The translations under genes were made by a program, and so were the position numbers. A model generated the notes under the pieces. The model made no database searches. It saw only the letters and a program-made list of their open reading frames with translations, and was not told the DNA's origin. From Xylanivirga thermophila (GTDB lineage Bacteria > Bacillota > Clostridia > Caldicoprobacterales > Xylanivirgaceae), in assembly GCF_004138105.1 (NCBI RefSeq), contig NZ_RXHQ01000002.1, forward strand, positions 124,001 to 188,000: a stretch of DNA of 64,000 nucleotides, given 5' to 3'. Positions 50,431 through 59,666 of this stretch are shown one piece after another. Every line of letters starts with the position of its first letter. Positions within the stretch are counted from its first letter, which is position 1.

Positions 50431-51516
50431 ATGAACGAAAAAATAAAGTTGGCTGTACTTTTCGGTGGGCAATCTGGAGAACATGAAGTATCCTTAGTCT
50501 CAGCCACATCGATTATAAAGAATATTGACTGTCAAAAATACGATATGTATCTTATAGGAATAACCAAAGACGGCAAATGGCTCCTATTTGAAGGTGATAT
50601 AGATAAGATTGCAACGGGCAAATGGGAACAAGAAGCCCAGCCTATAGTCTTCCCCGGAGATCCATCGTTCGGTGGATTTTTCTTAATAAGCAATCCTAAC
50701 AGAATCCATCATGTAGATGTTGTTTTTCCAGTAATGCATGGTCCCCATGGAGAAGATGGTACTATTCAGGGCCTTTTAGAGCTAGCAAACATACCATATG
50801 TAGGATGTGATGTGGTAGCATCTGCTGCAGGCATGGATAAGGCTATATCAAAATATATATTTGAAAGTAAAAATCTACCCCAAGCCAAATACATGATAAT
50901 ACTTAAAAGGGATTTTGAAAATAATAAAAACGATATATTGACTGAAATAGAAAAGGTGTTCCCATATCCGGTATTTGTAAAGCCAGCAAATATGGGTTCT
51001 AGCGTAGGTATTTCAAAGGCATATGATAGGGATAGCTTAAAAAAGGCTATATGTCTAGCTTCAAAATATGATAGAAAAATAATAATAGAAGAATTCATAA
51101 ATGGGCATGAGATAGAATGTGCTGTACTTGGAAACAATAATCCTCAGGTATCGGTACCCGGTAGAATAGTACCTTCTAATGATTTTTATGACTATACTGC
51201 AAAATACAATGACGAAGGTAAATCAAGGCTTATAATCCCCGCCGATATAGACAAAGACACTGTAAATGAAATACACAATATAGCTATAAAAGCCTATAAA
51301 GCACTAGACTGTAGTGGTTTAGCTCGTATAGATTTTTTTGTACACAAAGAAACAAACAAGGTATATCTAAATGAAGTAAACACCATGCCAGGTTTTACGA
51401 ATATAAGTATGTATCCAAAGCTATTCCAAGAGAGCGGTATACCCTATGAAAAGCTAATAGATAATCTCATAGACCTAGCAATAGATCGTTTTAAAGAAAA
51501 GCACAATATAGAATAA
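50431..51516 (+). CDS. ddl: D-alanine--D-alanine ligase
   Basis: 361 residues, ATP-grasp fold. VLFGGQSGEHEVSLVSA opens it. HGPHGEDGTIQGLLE, KPANMGSSVGIS and EVNTMPGFTNISMYP are active-site blocks. It joins two D-Ala for peptidoglycan. AAAGGAG stands before the ATG. First of a plus-strand run ddl-murI-ywiB. Confidence 0.97.
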   Translation: MNEKIKLAVLFGGQSGEHEVSLVSATSIIKNIDCQKYDMYLIGITKDGKWLLFEGDIDKIATGKWEQEAQPIVFPGDPSFGGFFLISNPNRIHHVDVVFPVMHGPHGEDGTIQGLLELANIPYVGCDVVASAAGMDKAISKYIFESKNLPQAKYMIILKRDFENNKNDILTEIEKVFPYPVFVKPANMGSSVGISKAYDRDSLKKAICLASKYDRKIIIEEFINGHEIECAVLGNNNPQVSVPGRIVPSNDFYDYTAKYNDEGKSRLIIPADIDKDTVNEIHNIAIKAYKALDCSGLARIDFFVHKETNKVYLNEVNTMPGFTNISMYPKLFQESGIPYEKLIDNLIDLAIDRFKEKHNIE

Positions 51517-51548
51517 TATATAATATTGTTGAAAGGGGCTTTTATATA

Positions 51549-52358
51549 ATGGACAACAGGGCTATCGGCGTTTTTGATTCAGGATTGGGCGGGCTTACAG
51601 TAGTAAAGGAACTTATGAAACAACTCCCAAATGAGAGCATTGTATATTTTGGTGATACTGCACGTATACCATATGGCACCCGTTCACCTCAGATGGTGGC
51701 AAAATACTCCGCCCAATGCATCCGTTTTTTGATGAGGCACAATATAAAAATGATTATTATTGCTTGTAATACGGTAAGTTCATGCTGCCTAGATACTTTA
51801 CAAAATCTATTTGATCTTCCCATAATAGGGGTAATATCACCTGGAGCCAAAGCTGCAGTTAAAACTACAAAAAATGGCAGGGTAGGAGTTATAGGTACCC
51901 GTGGTACCATAAACAGCGGGGCATATGAAAAGGAAATAAATAAATTGAATAAGGATATAAATGTAATAAGTACGGCTTGTTCCCTGTTTGTGCCTATAGT
52001 CGAGGAAGGCTGGTTCAACACCGATGTGGCTTACTTGACAGCAAAACGATATCTAGATATCATGAAGAAAGAAGACATAGATACATTGGTATTAGGTTGT
52101 ACCCACTATCCACTGCTGACAGATACAATTACAAAAGTTATGGGTCCAAATACCATATTGGTAAATCCGGCTGAAGGTACTGCAGCTCAGGTAAAAGAGA
52201 TACTATCAAATAATGATATGTTAAGGGATAAATTTGTGGGACATGCAGAGTATAAATACTATGTAAGCGACTTTGGGCAAAAATTCAAACAAATCGGCAG
52301 CCGCTTTTTAAACTATGACATAGAATATGCTGAAAAAATAGACATTGAAATGTATTAG
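51549..52358 (+). CDS. murI: Glutamate racemase
   Basis: 269 residues. Catalytic Cys73 in IIACNTVSS and Cys184 in VLGCTHYPLL are both present, and GVFDSGLGGLTVVKEL is the start signature. It provides D-Glu for peptidoglycan. It is 32 bp after ddl, giving two wall-precursor enzymes side by side. Confidence 0.97.
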   Translation: MDNRAIGVFDSGLGGLTVVKELMKQLPNESIVYFGDTARIPYGTRSPQMVAKYSAQCIRFLMRHNIKMIIIACNTVSSCCLDTLQNLFDLPIIGVISPGAKAAVKTTKNGRVGVIGTRGTINSGAYEKEINKLNKDINVISTACSLFVPIVEEGWFNTDVAYLTAKRYLDIMKKEDIDTLVLGCTHYPLLTDTITKVMGPNTILVNPAEGTAAQVKEILSNNDMLRDKFVGHAEYKYYVSDFGQKFKQIGSRFLNYDIEYAEKIDIEMY

Positions 52359-52380
52359 ACCGGTTTAAGGGGGAAATTTT

Positions 52381-52806
52381 GTGGATAAAAGGGTAATACT
52401 ATCCATAAAGGGAAATCAGACAAGCTTTGATGGGCAAAATAATTCCATAGAGCTTATAACTGAAGGAAGATTGTATACAAAAGAAAATAAATATTATATA
52501 GAATATGAAGAAAGTGAAATATCTGGTATAGAAGGAACTAAAACCAGTTTTATAGTAGAGGATAATAAAATCCTTATAGAACGGGCTGGTAACCATGAAA
52601 CCAAATTTGTATTCCAAACTGGCAGGAAATCAATAAACTGCTATCAAACTCCATTTGGATATATGGAGCTTGGCATATACTCATCCAAAGTAGATTGGGA
52701 TATAGATGACAAACATGGAAAATTGGACATACATTATCAATTGGACTTTGGATGGCAATACGCAAGTTTCAACAGCCTTCTTATATCATATGATGAAGCC
52801 AATTGA
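52381..52806 (+). CDS. YwiB-like protein (DUF1934)
   Basis: 141 residues beginning at GTG 52381 with GGGGG upstream. An all-beta, lipocalin-like small protein: LSIKGNQTSFDGQNNSIELI, YIEYEESEISGIEGTKTSFI and YMELGIYSSKVDWDIDDKHG are DUF1934 blocks. The function is unknown. It follows murI by 22 bp and precedes pyrG. Confidence 0.88.
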   Translation: MDKRVILSIKGNQTSFDGQNNSIELITEGRLYTKENKYYIEYEESEISGIEGTKTSFIVEDNKILIERAGNHETKFVFQTGRKSINCYQTPFGYMELGIYSSKVDWDIDDKHGKLDIHYQLDFGWQYASFNSLLISYDEAN

Positions 52807-52936
52807 AACTTTATGGTTACACTTACCAGGACAATGAAAATAGTATAAATCGTAAAAGAAACTGGCTTCAAATATAAAAAGAGTTTCAAACCATCATATA
52901 AAACTATTGGTTGAAAATTATCGATAAAAATGGCAC

Positions 52937-52964
52937 TTGACAATATCATTCATTAGATTATAAA
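52937..52964 (+). promoter_or_regulatory. Candidate SigA promoter of pyrG
   Basis: TTGACA, 16 bp, TATAAA, with a predicted leader of about 38 nt. The start region does not show the GGGC initial transcript and terminator of the B. subtilis pyrG attenuator. Confidence 0.55.
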
Positions 52965-52990
52965 ATTAATGTCATGTAGAATTTTGTTGA

Positions 52991-54622
<1,632 letters not shown>

Positions 54623-54648
54623 TATTAATCTTATTTATTTCGATTATG

Positions 54649-54692
54649 AAAGGCCGGGAACGAGGTGAATATTCACCTCGTTCCCGGCCTTT
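54649..54692. terminator. Bidirectional terminator between pyrG and sspF
   Basis: A perfect 44-bp inverted repeat with 22-bp arms beginning AAAGGCCGGGAACGAGGT. It ends pyrG from the left and sspF from the right. Confidence 0.9.
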
Positions 54693-54705
54693 GGTATTTT
54701 CCTGG

Positions 54706-54888
54706 CTATTTAGTTTGACCATTTACACTGCGTTCAGCAATTTCTATAGCTTTTGTTACAATATTACCACAATCTCTTGAACTGACATTGCCCCAACCCT
54801 GTGTCTTTACGATGTCATATACACCTAATTCCTTTGCTATTTCCTCTTTAAGTTGATCTGACATCCTACTTCTACCGTTTCTAGCCAT
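54706..54888 (-). CDS. sspF: Small acid-soluble spore protein, alpha/beta (SspF) type
   Basis: 60 residues. MSDQLKEEIAKELGVYDIV and GWGNVSSRDCGNIVTKAIEI match the two DNA-binding helices of alpha/beta SASPs. The short, SspF-like layout and a Cys40 are notable, since Bacillus alpha/beta SASPs lack Cys. It coats spore DNA in the A form. AAGGAGG stands before the ATG. I could not read a convincing SigG promoter upstream. Confidence 0.93.
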   Translation of the reverse strand: MARNGRSRMSDQLKEEIAKELGVYDIVKTQGWGNVSSRDCGNIVTKAIEIAERSVNGQTK

Positions 54889-54989
54889 TTAAATACCTCC
54901 TTTTCTAACAATCCAGCTTAAATAATATTAGCCGAATTGTTAGTCTTAGTTTGTCCCCTTTTTTACACTGTATGTTATAAAGTTTTTGG

Positions 54990-56330
54990 TTATATCACCA
55001 ATTGTCCACTATTTGTGTCTATAATTTTTAATATATCTGCCTCTTCTCCAGTATTTGCATCTATATATATAATAAAGTTATCATCTCCATATTTACCTTT
55101 AAATTCGTAGCATAATCTTTCACCTTTTGATATGGTAGGTATAATAGCCAGCCTCTCCGATGTAATATTAAATCTTGAATTCACCAGCTCCCTTGCCTCT
55201 TTTTCTGTTAGTTTAGGCTCGCCTATCTTTCGTTCTTTATGATTTGCTATATAATTTTTTGCTTCAAATCCAAACACCTTGCCATCTTTAAGGGAAATTT
55301 TTATTTTTATAAGGTCGGGATATACTATAGTATCCCCTTGCTTGTATGCAAAATTTATGGTACATTGTCCCTGATAATGCTGTTTGTATGTTGGTACCAT
55401 ATTATCATATCCCTTTTCCTTCAAAAAATTGGTAGCCATATCTACTGCCTTTTCCATAGATATTTTTGTCTCTTGCTCAGGCAGATCCCCTGCAACCTCC
55501 ACAACTTCCCCGCCTTTTTTACTTATAGATACCAAAAGAGGCTTGTCTGAATCCTTTGTGTCTATGTATATATTCCAACAATCTATATTACCCTTTGTGT
55601 CATTTCCTACATTAATGAATTTTGTCCTATCCTTGCCTATAAAGCGACTGGCTATATCCTGGGCCTGCTTTTCATTTATATCCTTACCCTCTAATTTTAT
55701 CTTACCCTCTTGCACCGCCTCTGAAAAGGGTCCATCATATATAAGGCGAGGATAATCTATTGTCGTATGTTCAATCTTTGTAAACTGCTGGGTAATTAAA
55801 TCTTGTCCCGCATTTTTAACCTTTTTATTACCTACCCGAGTTATTTCACCCCATTTTACGCCATTATTATTTACATCATTCTGCATCAACCTTAGATCAT
55901 CGGTTAACTTTGCATAATTATTATGCAGCACCTGCAAGTTATCATATTCCTCTGTAGACAGAGTCTTGCCTCCCCCTACTTTTTTTACTAGATAATAACT
56001 ATAATCAGCCATTTGATTGAGCATCTTAGCCGTCTTATCTAAAGATACATGGGATAGGGGCAGCTCCCCTAAATTTTTTTGAGCTGCATCGGCTTGTCTT
56101 AAAACATCGGATAATATGATCATATGTTGACTTTGATCACCACTTATCATTAATTTTGACAAAGCCGATTCTATATTACTCACATGGCCAACTAATTCAT
56201 AGAAAGATTTTTGATATATATTATCCATATAGGTGCTATATTGCATGTTTTGCACATAATTATTGTAACCCCATATACCAACTCCTATAAGCGCCGCTAC
56301 TAAAACAATAATCCATACCCTTCTTGCCAT
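54990..56330 (-). CDS. ypeB: Germination protein YpeB
   Basis: 446 residues: an N-terminal signal/membrane helix (4-22), a helical region to about 200, then PepSY-type repeats (GKDINEKQAQDIASRFIGKD, MEKAVDMATNFLKEKGYDNM, EKEARELVNSRFNI). YpeB holds and protects SleB in dormant spores. It stands 17 bp after sleB, the usual pair. Confidence 0.95.
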   Translation of the reverse strand: MARRVWIIVLVAALIGVGIWGYNNYVQNMQYSTYMDNIYQKSFYELVGHVSNIESALSKLMISGDQSQHMIILSDVLRQADAAQKNLGELPLSHVSLDKTAKMLNQMADYSYYLVKKVGGGKTLSTEEYDNLQVLHNNYAKLTDDLRLMQNDVNNNGVKWGEITRVGNKKVKNAGQDLITQQFTKIEHTTIDYPRLIYDGPFSEAVQEGKIKLEGKDINEKQAQDIASRFIGKDRTKFINVGNDTKGNIDCWNIYIDTKDSDKPLLVSISKKGGEVVEVAGDLPEQETKISMEKAVDMATNFLKEKGYDNMVPTYKQHYQGQCTINFAYKQGDTIVYPDLIKIKISLKDGKVFGFEAKNYIANHKERKIGEPKLTEKEARELVNSRFNITSERLAIIPTISKGERLCYEFKGKYGDDNFIIYIDANTGEEADILKIIDTNSGQLVI

Positions 56331-56347
56331 ATCTTATTCCCTCCTAT

Positions 56348-57061
56348 TCATTTTGCAAACTTATGCCTGCCTATGACAGTATGCACAGTCCTTGACCATA
56401 TCCACGAGCTGGTTGTCTTTGCAGGATTATAATAGTATAGTGCTCCGCCTGAAGGATCCCAACCATTTAATGCATCTCTGGCTGCCCTTATGGATTCTGC
56501 ATCTGGCTGCAGATAAAGCTGACCATCTGATACTGCAGTAAATGCACCAGGTTGATATATAACGCCCGCTATTGTATTAGGAAAAGAGGGATGTTTTGTC
56601 CTGTTAAGTATAACAGCAGCTACTGCCACCTTGCCTACATATGGCTCACCTCTAGCCTCTCCATGTATTGCTCTAGCTAAAAGATATACATCTCCCCTAT
56701 CACCGCCACCACCCCTAGATGATTGATAAGTTGTAGCCTTTTTCTGCTTCCATGGGATTCCCAAAGCTGCAGCAGTTTTTTTACCTACTATTCCATCTTG
56801 ACGCAGTCCATTTTTCTTTTGAAATTTTTTTACTGCCTTAAATGTTCCTCCACCATATCTCCCGTCTATAGGCCCATCATAATAGCCCCATTGCCTTAGT
56901 TTCCTTTGCACTTCAGATACCTTGCTGCCCTTAGAACCCCAATACAGTGGCATAAATACTGATATATCTCCATAATTATATTTTGTATCCAATATCATCC
57001 CCGTACAAATAAAAAAGGTCAACAAAACAGTTATAATGATGGACAAGCGCTTTTTATTCAT
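56348..57061 (-). CDS. sleB: Spore cortex-lytic enzyme SleB
   Basis: 237 residues: a signal/anchor helix (about 5-24), a peptidoglycan-binding domain (SKVSEVQRKLRQWGYYDGPI to about 103) and a SleB hydrolase domain with the catalytic Glu in AIHGEARGEPYVGKVAVAAV. It is a lytic transglycosylase for muramic-delta-lactam cortex, acting in germination. Confidence 0.96.
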   Translation of the reverse strand: MNKKRLSIIITVLLTFFICTGMILDTKYNYGDISVFMPLYWGSKGSKVSEVQRKLRQWGYYDGPIDGRYGGGTFKAVKKFQKKNGLRQDGIVGKKTAAALGIPWKQKKATTYQSSRGGGGDRGDVYLLARAIHGEARGEPYVGKVAVAAVILNRTKHPSFPNTIAGVIYQPGAFTAVSDGQLYLQPDAESIRAARDALNGWDPSGGALYYYNPAKTTSSWIWSRTVHTVIGRHKFAK

Positions 57062-57118
57062 AACACCATTCCTTTCTAGCCTAATCCTTTCATTATATTT
57101 TTTGTTAACCTCATATAT

Positions 57119-57790
57119 TTATTCATCCAGCCATGTATGTATAAATGAAAACATCTTTGCCATCTTTGGCATGGAATTGGAAATCCACTCCTGGGTTTTA
57201 AACCTATATTCCACCTTTATCGATTGATTATCGGTAGATTTATCTTGAAATACATTATTATCATCTTCTTCGCCAATATCATTATCTTTAATAGTTTGGC
57301 CCTCCCTTACCACTCCATGGGTTATGTCTACAAAACACAAAGGAGGAAACATAACACACCACCAATTTGCCCCTTCCCCTTCGCCTAAAACCACCCTTAA
57401 TGCATGATAGCGACCTGCTGGAAGCACTAAACTACCATACGCCTTAGTAGGAAAATCAAAATAACCTAATTGGGCTGTCGCCCCATAATCCATACCACTT
57501 TTCTCTATCTCTTCTAGAGCTAAATGCTCCATATCCTGCAAATGCTTCTCTATCTCCCGTGCTGCTTGATCTTTTGAATCTAAATCCTTAAACCTTTGTC
57601 CAAATTCCTCTAGTAGCCTATCCCGTACTCTAAGCTTTAACCGTTGATCCTCAGGAGAATCGCTATTGGCTATAACGTGAAATCTTATATATTCATTATT
57701 ATTGGTTTTATGTATATTTTTTATATTATATATAAAGCACAAAACTATCATAATACATACAAGTGTTAATATGTAATATTTTTTTCTCAT
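57119..57790 (-). CDS. spoIIR: Stage II sporulation protein R
   Basis: 223 residues: a signal helix (about 5-22), then EYIRFHVIANSDSPEDQRLK and LRVRDRLLEEFG, and WWCVMFPPLCFVDITHGV. Secreted from the forespore, it triggers SpoIIGA to process pro-SigE. GGGGG lies nine bases before the ATG, and between them lies one arm of an inverted repeat (57792-57834). Downstream it joins sleB-ypeB. Confidence 0.95.
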   Translation of the reverse strand: MRKKYYILTLVCIMIVLCFIYNIKNIHKTNNNEYIRFHVIANSDSPEDQRLKLRVRDRLLEEFGQRFKDLDSKDQAAREIEKHLQDMEHLALEEIEKSGMDYGATAQLGYFDFPTKAYGSLVLPAGRYHALRVVLGEGEGANWWCVMFPPLCFVDITHGVVREGQTIKDNDIGEEDDNNVFQDKSTDNQSIKVEYRFKTQEWISNSMPKMAKMFSFIHTWLDE

Positions 57791-57900
57791 ATGTCAATAC
57801 CCCCAACAATGCTTATTTATTAGAAGTATTGACACTATTTCATTTTTTAAACATGGTAATATACGCCACAGCATATTATTTTTACCATTTAACATCTATG

Positions 57901-58773
57901 CTAAATAATACATACACCACAAGGACATGTCCTGGTAATATATATATCCCCATATGTCTCCTTAAGTGTTAGATAAGCCCTATATGCCTCTTCTCTAGTA
58001 TTAAACAGCCCATATACACTAGGACCACTTCCGCTCATTAAAACACCCAATGGTTTAAATCTATTAATTTCCCTTTTTATATCATATATTCCACCATAAA
58101 TAGTTTCTGTCACATCCTCAAGAACATTTTCCATGTATCCTCCAATACCTTCTATATCTCCCGCCTTTAAGAAATCTATAATAGCCGTGGTATTTGGCCT
58201 TTTACATGTCTTTATAAGATCAAGGGAACTATATACTTTCCCTGTAGATACAGAGATAGGGGGTTTTACTATTACTACATGACAATTTAAATCAACGGAT
58301 AATGGTGTTAAACGTTCCCCTATCCCCTGGGCTAGCGCAGTGCCTCCCATAATGCAAAAAGGCACATCAGCTCCTATAGAAACTGCCACCTTCATAAGCT
58401 CATCCCTATTTGCATCTATATCCCATATTCTGTTAAGTCCCCATATGACAGCTGCAGCATCTGCACTGCCTCCCGCCAAACCAGCTGCCATTGGGATGCT
58501 TTTTTTTATGTATATATCAACTCCATCTCCTACGCAAAATACATCCTGCATCGCTTTAGCTGCCTTATAAGCGATATTATCATTACCTAGAGGTACATCC
58601 AGACAATCTGCAGATACGTCTATACCGCCCCTAGTTTTTGTCAAGTATACCGTATCGCAAAGTTCTATAGATTGCATAATCATCTCCACTTCATGATATC
58701 CATCCTGTCTTTTGCCTGTAACATCAAGGCTTAAATTTATCTTGGCAGGAGCCTTTATTATTATCTTTTTCAT
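57901..58773 (-). CDS. ispE: 4-diphosphocytidyl-2-C-methyl-D-erythritol kinase
   Basis: 290 residues, GHMP kinase. KAPAKINLSLDVTGKRQDGY, PMAAGLAGGSADAAAVIWGL (ATP loop) and LMSGSGPSVYGLFNT are present. It works in the MEP isoprenoid pathway. The ATG at 58773 is chosen: AAGGTGA is just upstream and the fold begins here. A GTG at 58821 would add 16 odd residues. In B. subtilis ispE follows veg-sspF. Here the three genes are nearby but rearranged. Confidence 0.95.
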   Translation of the reverse strand: MKKIIIKAPAKINLSLDVTGKRQDGYHEVEMIMQSIELCDTVYLTKTRGGIDVSADCLDVPLGNDNIAYKAAKAMQDVFCVGDGVDIYIKKSIPMAAGLAGGSADAAAVIWGLNRIWDIDANRDELMKVAVSIGADVPFCIMGGTALAQGIGERLTPLSVDLNCHVVIVKPPISVSTGKVYSSLDLIKTCKRPNTTAIIDFLKAGDIEGIGGYMENVLEDVTETIYGGIYDIKREINRFKPLGVLMSGSGPSVYGLFNTREEAYRAYLTLKETYGDIYITRTCPCGVCII

Positions 58774-58880
58774 ATTCACCTTATCTTTCGCCCTTTCATC
58801 CATTTTTTGATTTAAATACACCTTATATTATATGTTTTTTATATACAATATAAAAGTTTAAAATGGCTGATTTTATACTA

Positions 58881-58909
58881 TTGACAAGCAAAAGGCAAAG
58901 GGGTAGAAT
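58881..58909 (+). promoter_or_regulatory. SigA promoter of the feo operon
   Basis: TTGACA, 17 bp, TAGAAT, a near-ideal SigA promoter. Transcription would start near 58916, just before the palindrome at 58925-58940 and 43 bp before the regulator's ATG. Confidence 0.75.
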
Positions 58910-58924
58910 GTACTTAGGTGAAAA

Positions 58925-58940
58925 GTTAGTCTAAACTAAT
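58925..58940. promoter_or_regulatory. Candidate metal-regulator operator 1
   Basis: GTTAGTCTAAACTAAT, with TTAGT/ACTAA arms, lies about ten bases after the predicted start of transcription. It closely matches a second copy at 59630-59645 and resembles the TTAG...CTAA halves of DtxR/IdeR boxes. Binding here would block the feo promoter. Confidence 0.6.
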
Positions 58941-58958
58941 CTTTAAGGTGGGATAGAT

Positions 58959-59348
58959 ATGAATCAGATAGATATTTCCCCTTCGCTGCAAGATTACCTA
59001 GAAACTATACTGAATTTGAGCAATGAATATGAAACTGTTCGAGTTACCGATCTAGCTCAAGAGATGAATGTAGCAAAATCTAGTGTGCATCAAGCAGTGA
59101 CTCAACTTAAAAAAACTGGATTGGTAGAACAGGAACCTTATGGTCCTCTAATACTTACCAAAGAGGGAGAAAACATAGCTAAGAAAGTATTGGAAAAACA
59201 CCATTTACTAGTAAAGTTTTTTACGGAGGTACTGGATGTAGACTATAATACCGCCCAAAAAGATGCTTGCCTCATAGAGCACTCTATCAGTCCTGTAACT
59301 GTAGAAAAGCTTATTAATTTTCTTGAACATTATATCCAAGAAAATTAA
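58959..59348 (+). CDS. DtxR/MntR-family metal-dependent repressor
   Basis: 129 residues: winged helix (VRVTDLAQEMNVAKSSVHQA) and dimerisation/metal domain, no SH3 domain. Aligned by eye to MntR, Asp12, Glu15, His81, Glu107 and His108 are kept, but MntR Glu99 is Cys104. This Cys is the metal ligand typical of iron-sensing DtxR/IdeR. It is the first gene before feoA-feoB, so it probably represses ferrous iron uptake when Fe2+ is ample. Fe sensing is inferred from neighbours and Cys104. Mn2+ cannot be excluded. Confidence 0.88.
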   Translation: MNQIDISPSLQDYLETILNLSNEYETVRVTDLAQEMNVAKSSVHQAVTQLKKTGLVEQEPYGPLILTKEGENIAKKVLEKHHLLVKFFTEVLDVDYNTAQKDACLIEHSISPVTVEKLINFLEHYIQEN

Positions 59349-59383
59349 AAATATATTATTACTTTTTATCAGGAGGTGTATAT

Positions 59384-59644
59384 ATGACTACCAATATAAT
59401 ACCGTTATCATGTGCAAAGTCTAATACCACAGTGGTGATAAAGAGGATAAACGGAGGTAAAAAACTTCGCAACCGTCTAATGGAACTTGGCATTATAGAA
59501 GGCGCAGAAATAGATGTCCTTAGTAATAGTGGAGGCCCCCTTATTATAATGGCAGGCAATAGTCGATTTGCTCTAGGTCAAGGTATGGCTCAAAAATTAT
59601 TGATAGATGAGGCGTATTCTGGGCAAAAAGTTAGTTCAAACTAA
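59384..59644 (+). CDS. feoA: Ferrous iron transport protein A
   Basis: 86 residues, SH3-like: NTTVVIKRINGGKKLRNRLM, LGIIEGAEIDVLSNSGGPLI and NSRFALGQGMAQKLLI. It supports FeoB in the cytoplasm. AGGAGG precedes the ATG. Its last codons (VSSN and stop) coincide with the second operator. Confidence 0.95.
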   Translation: MTTNIIPLSCAKSNTTVVIKRINGGKKLRNRLMELGIIEGAEIDVLSNSGGPLIIMAGNSRFALGQGMAQKLLIDEAYSGQKVSSN

Positions 59645-59645
59645 C
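59630..59645. promoter_or_regulatory. Candidate metal-regulator operator 2
   Basis: GTTAGTTCAAACTAAC has perfect 7-bp arms. It overlaps the feoA stop and lies 21 bp before the feoB ATG. It differs from operator 1 at three of 16 bases. It may form a roadblock or loop with operator 1. Confidence 0.55.
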
Positions 59646-59666
59646 AAACATAAGGGAGGTTTTTAT

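Noticed and set aside
54889-54989. SigG promoter for sspF
   Set aside because: AATATTA could be a -10, but no GnATR element lies 17-18 bp upstream.
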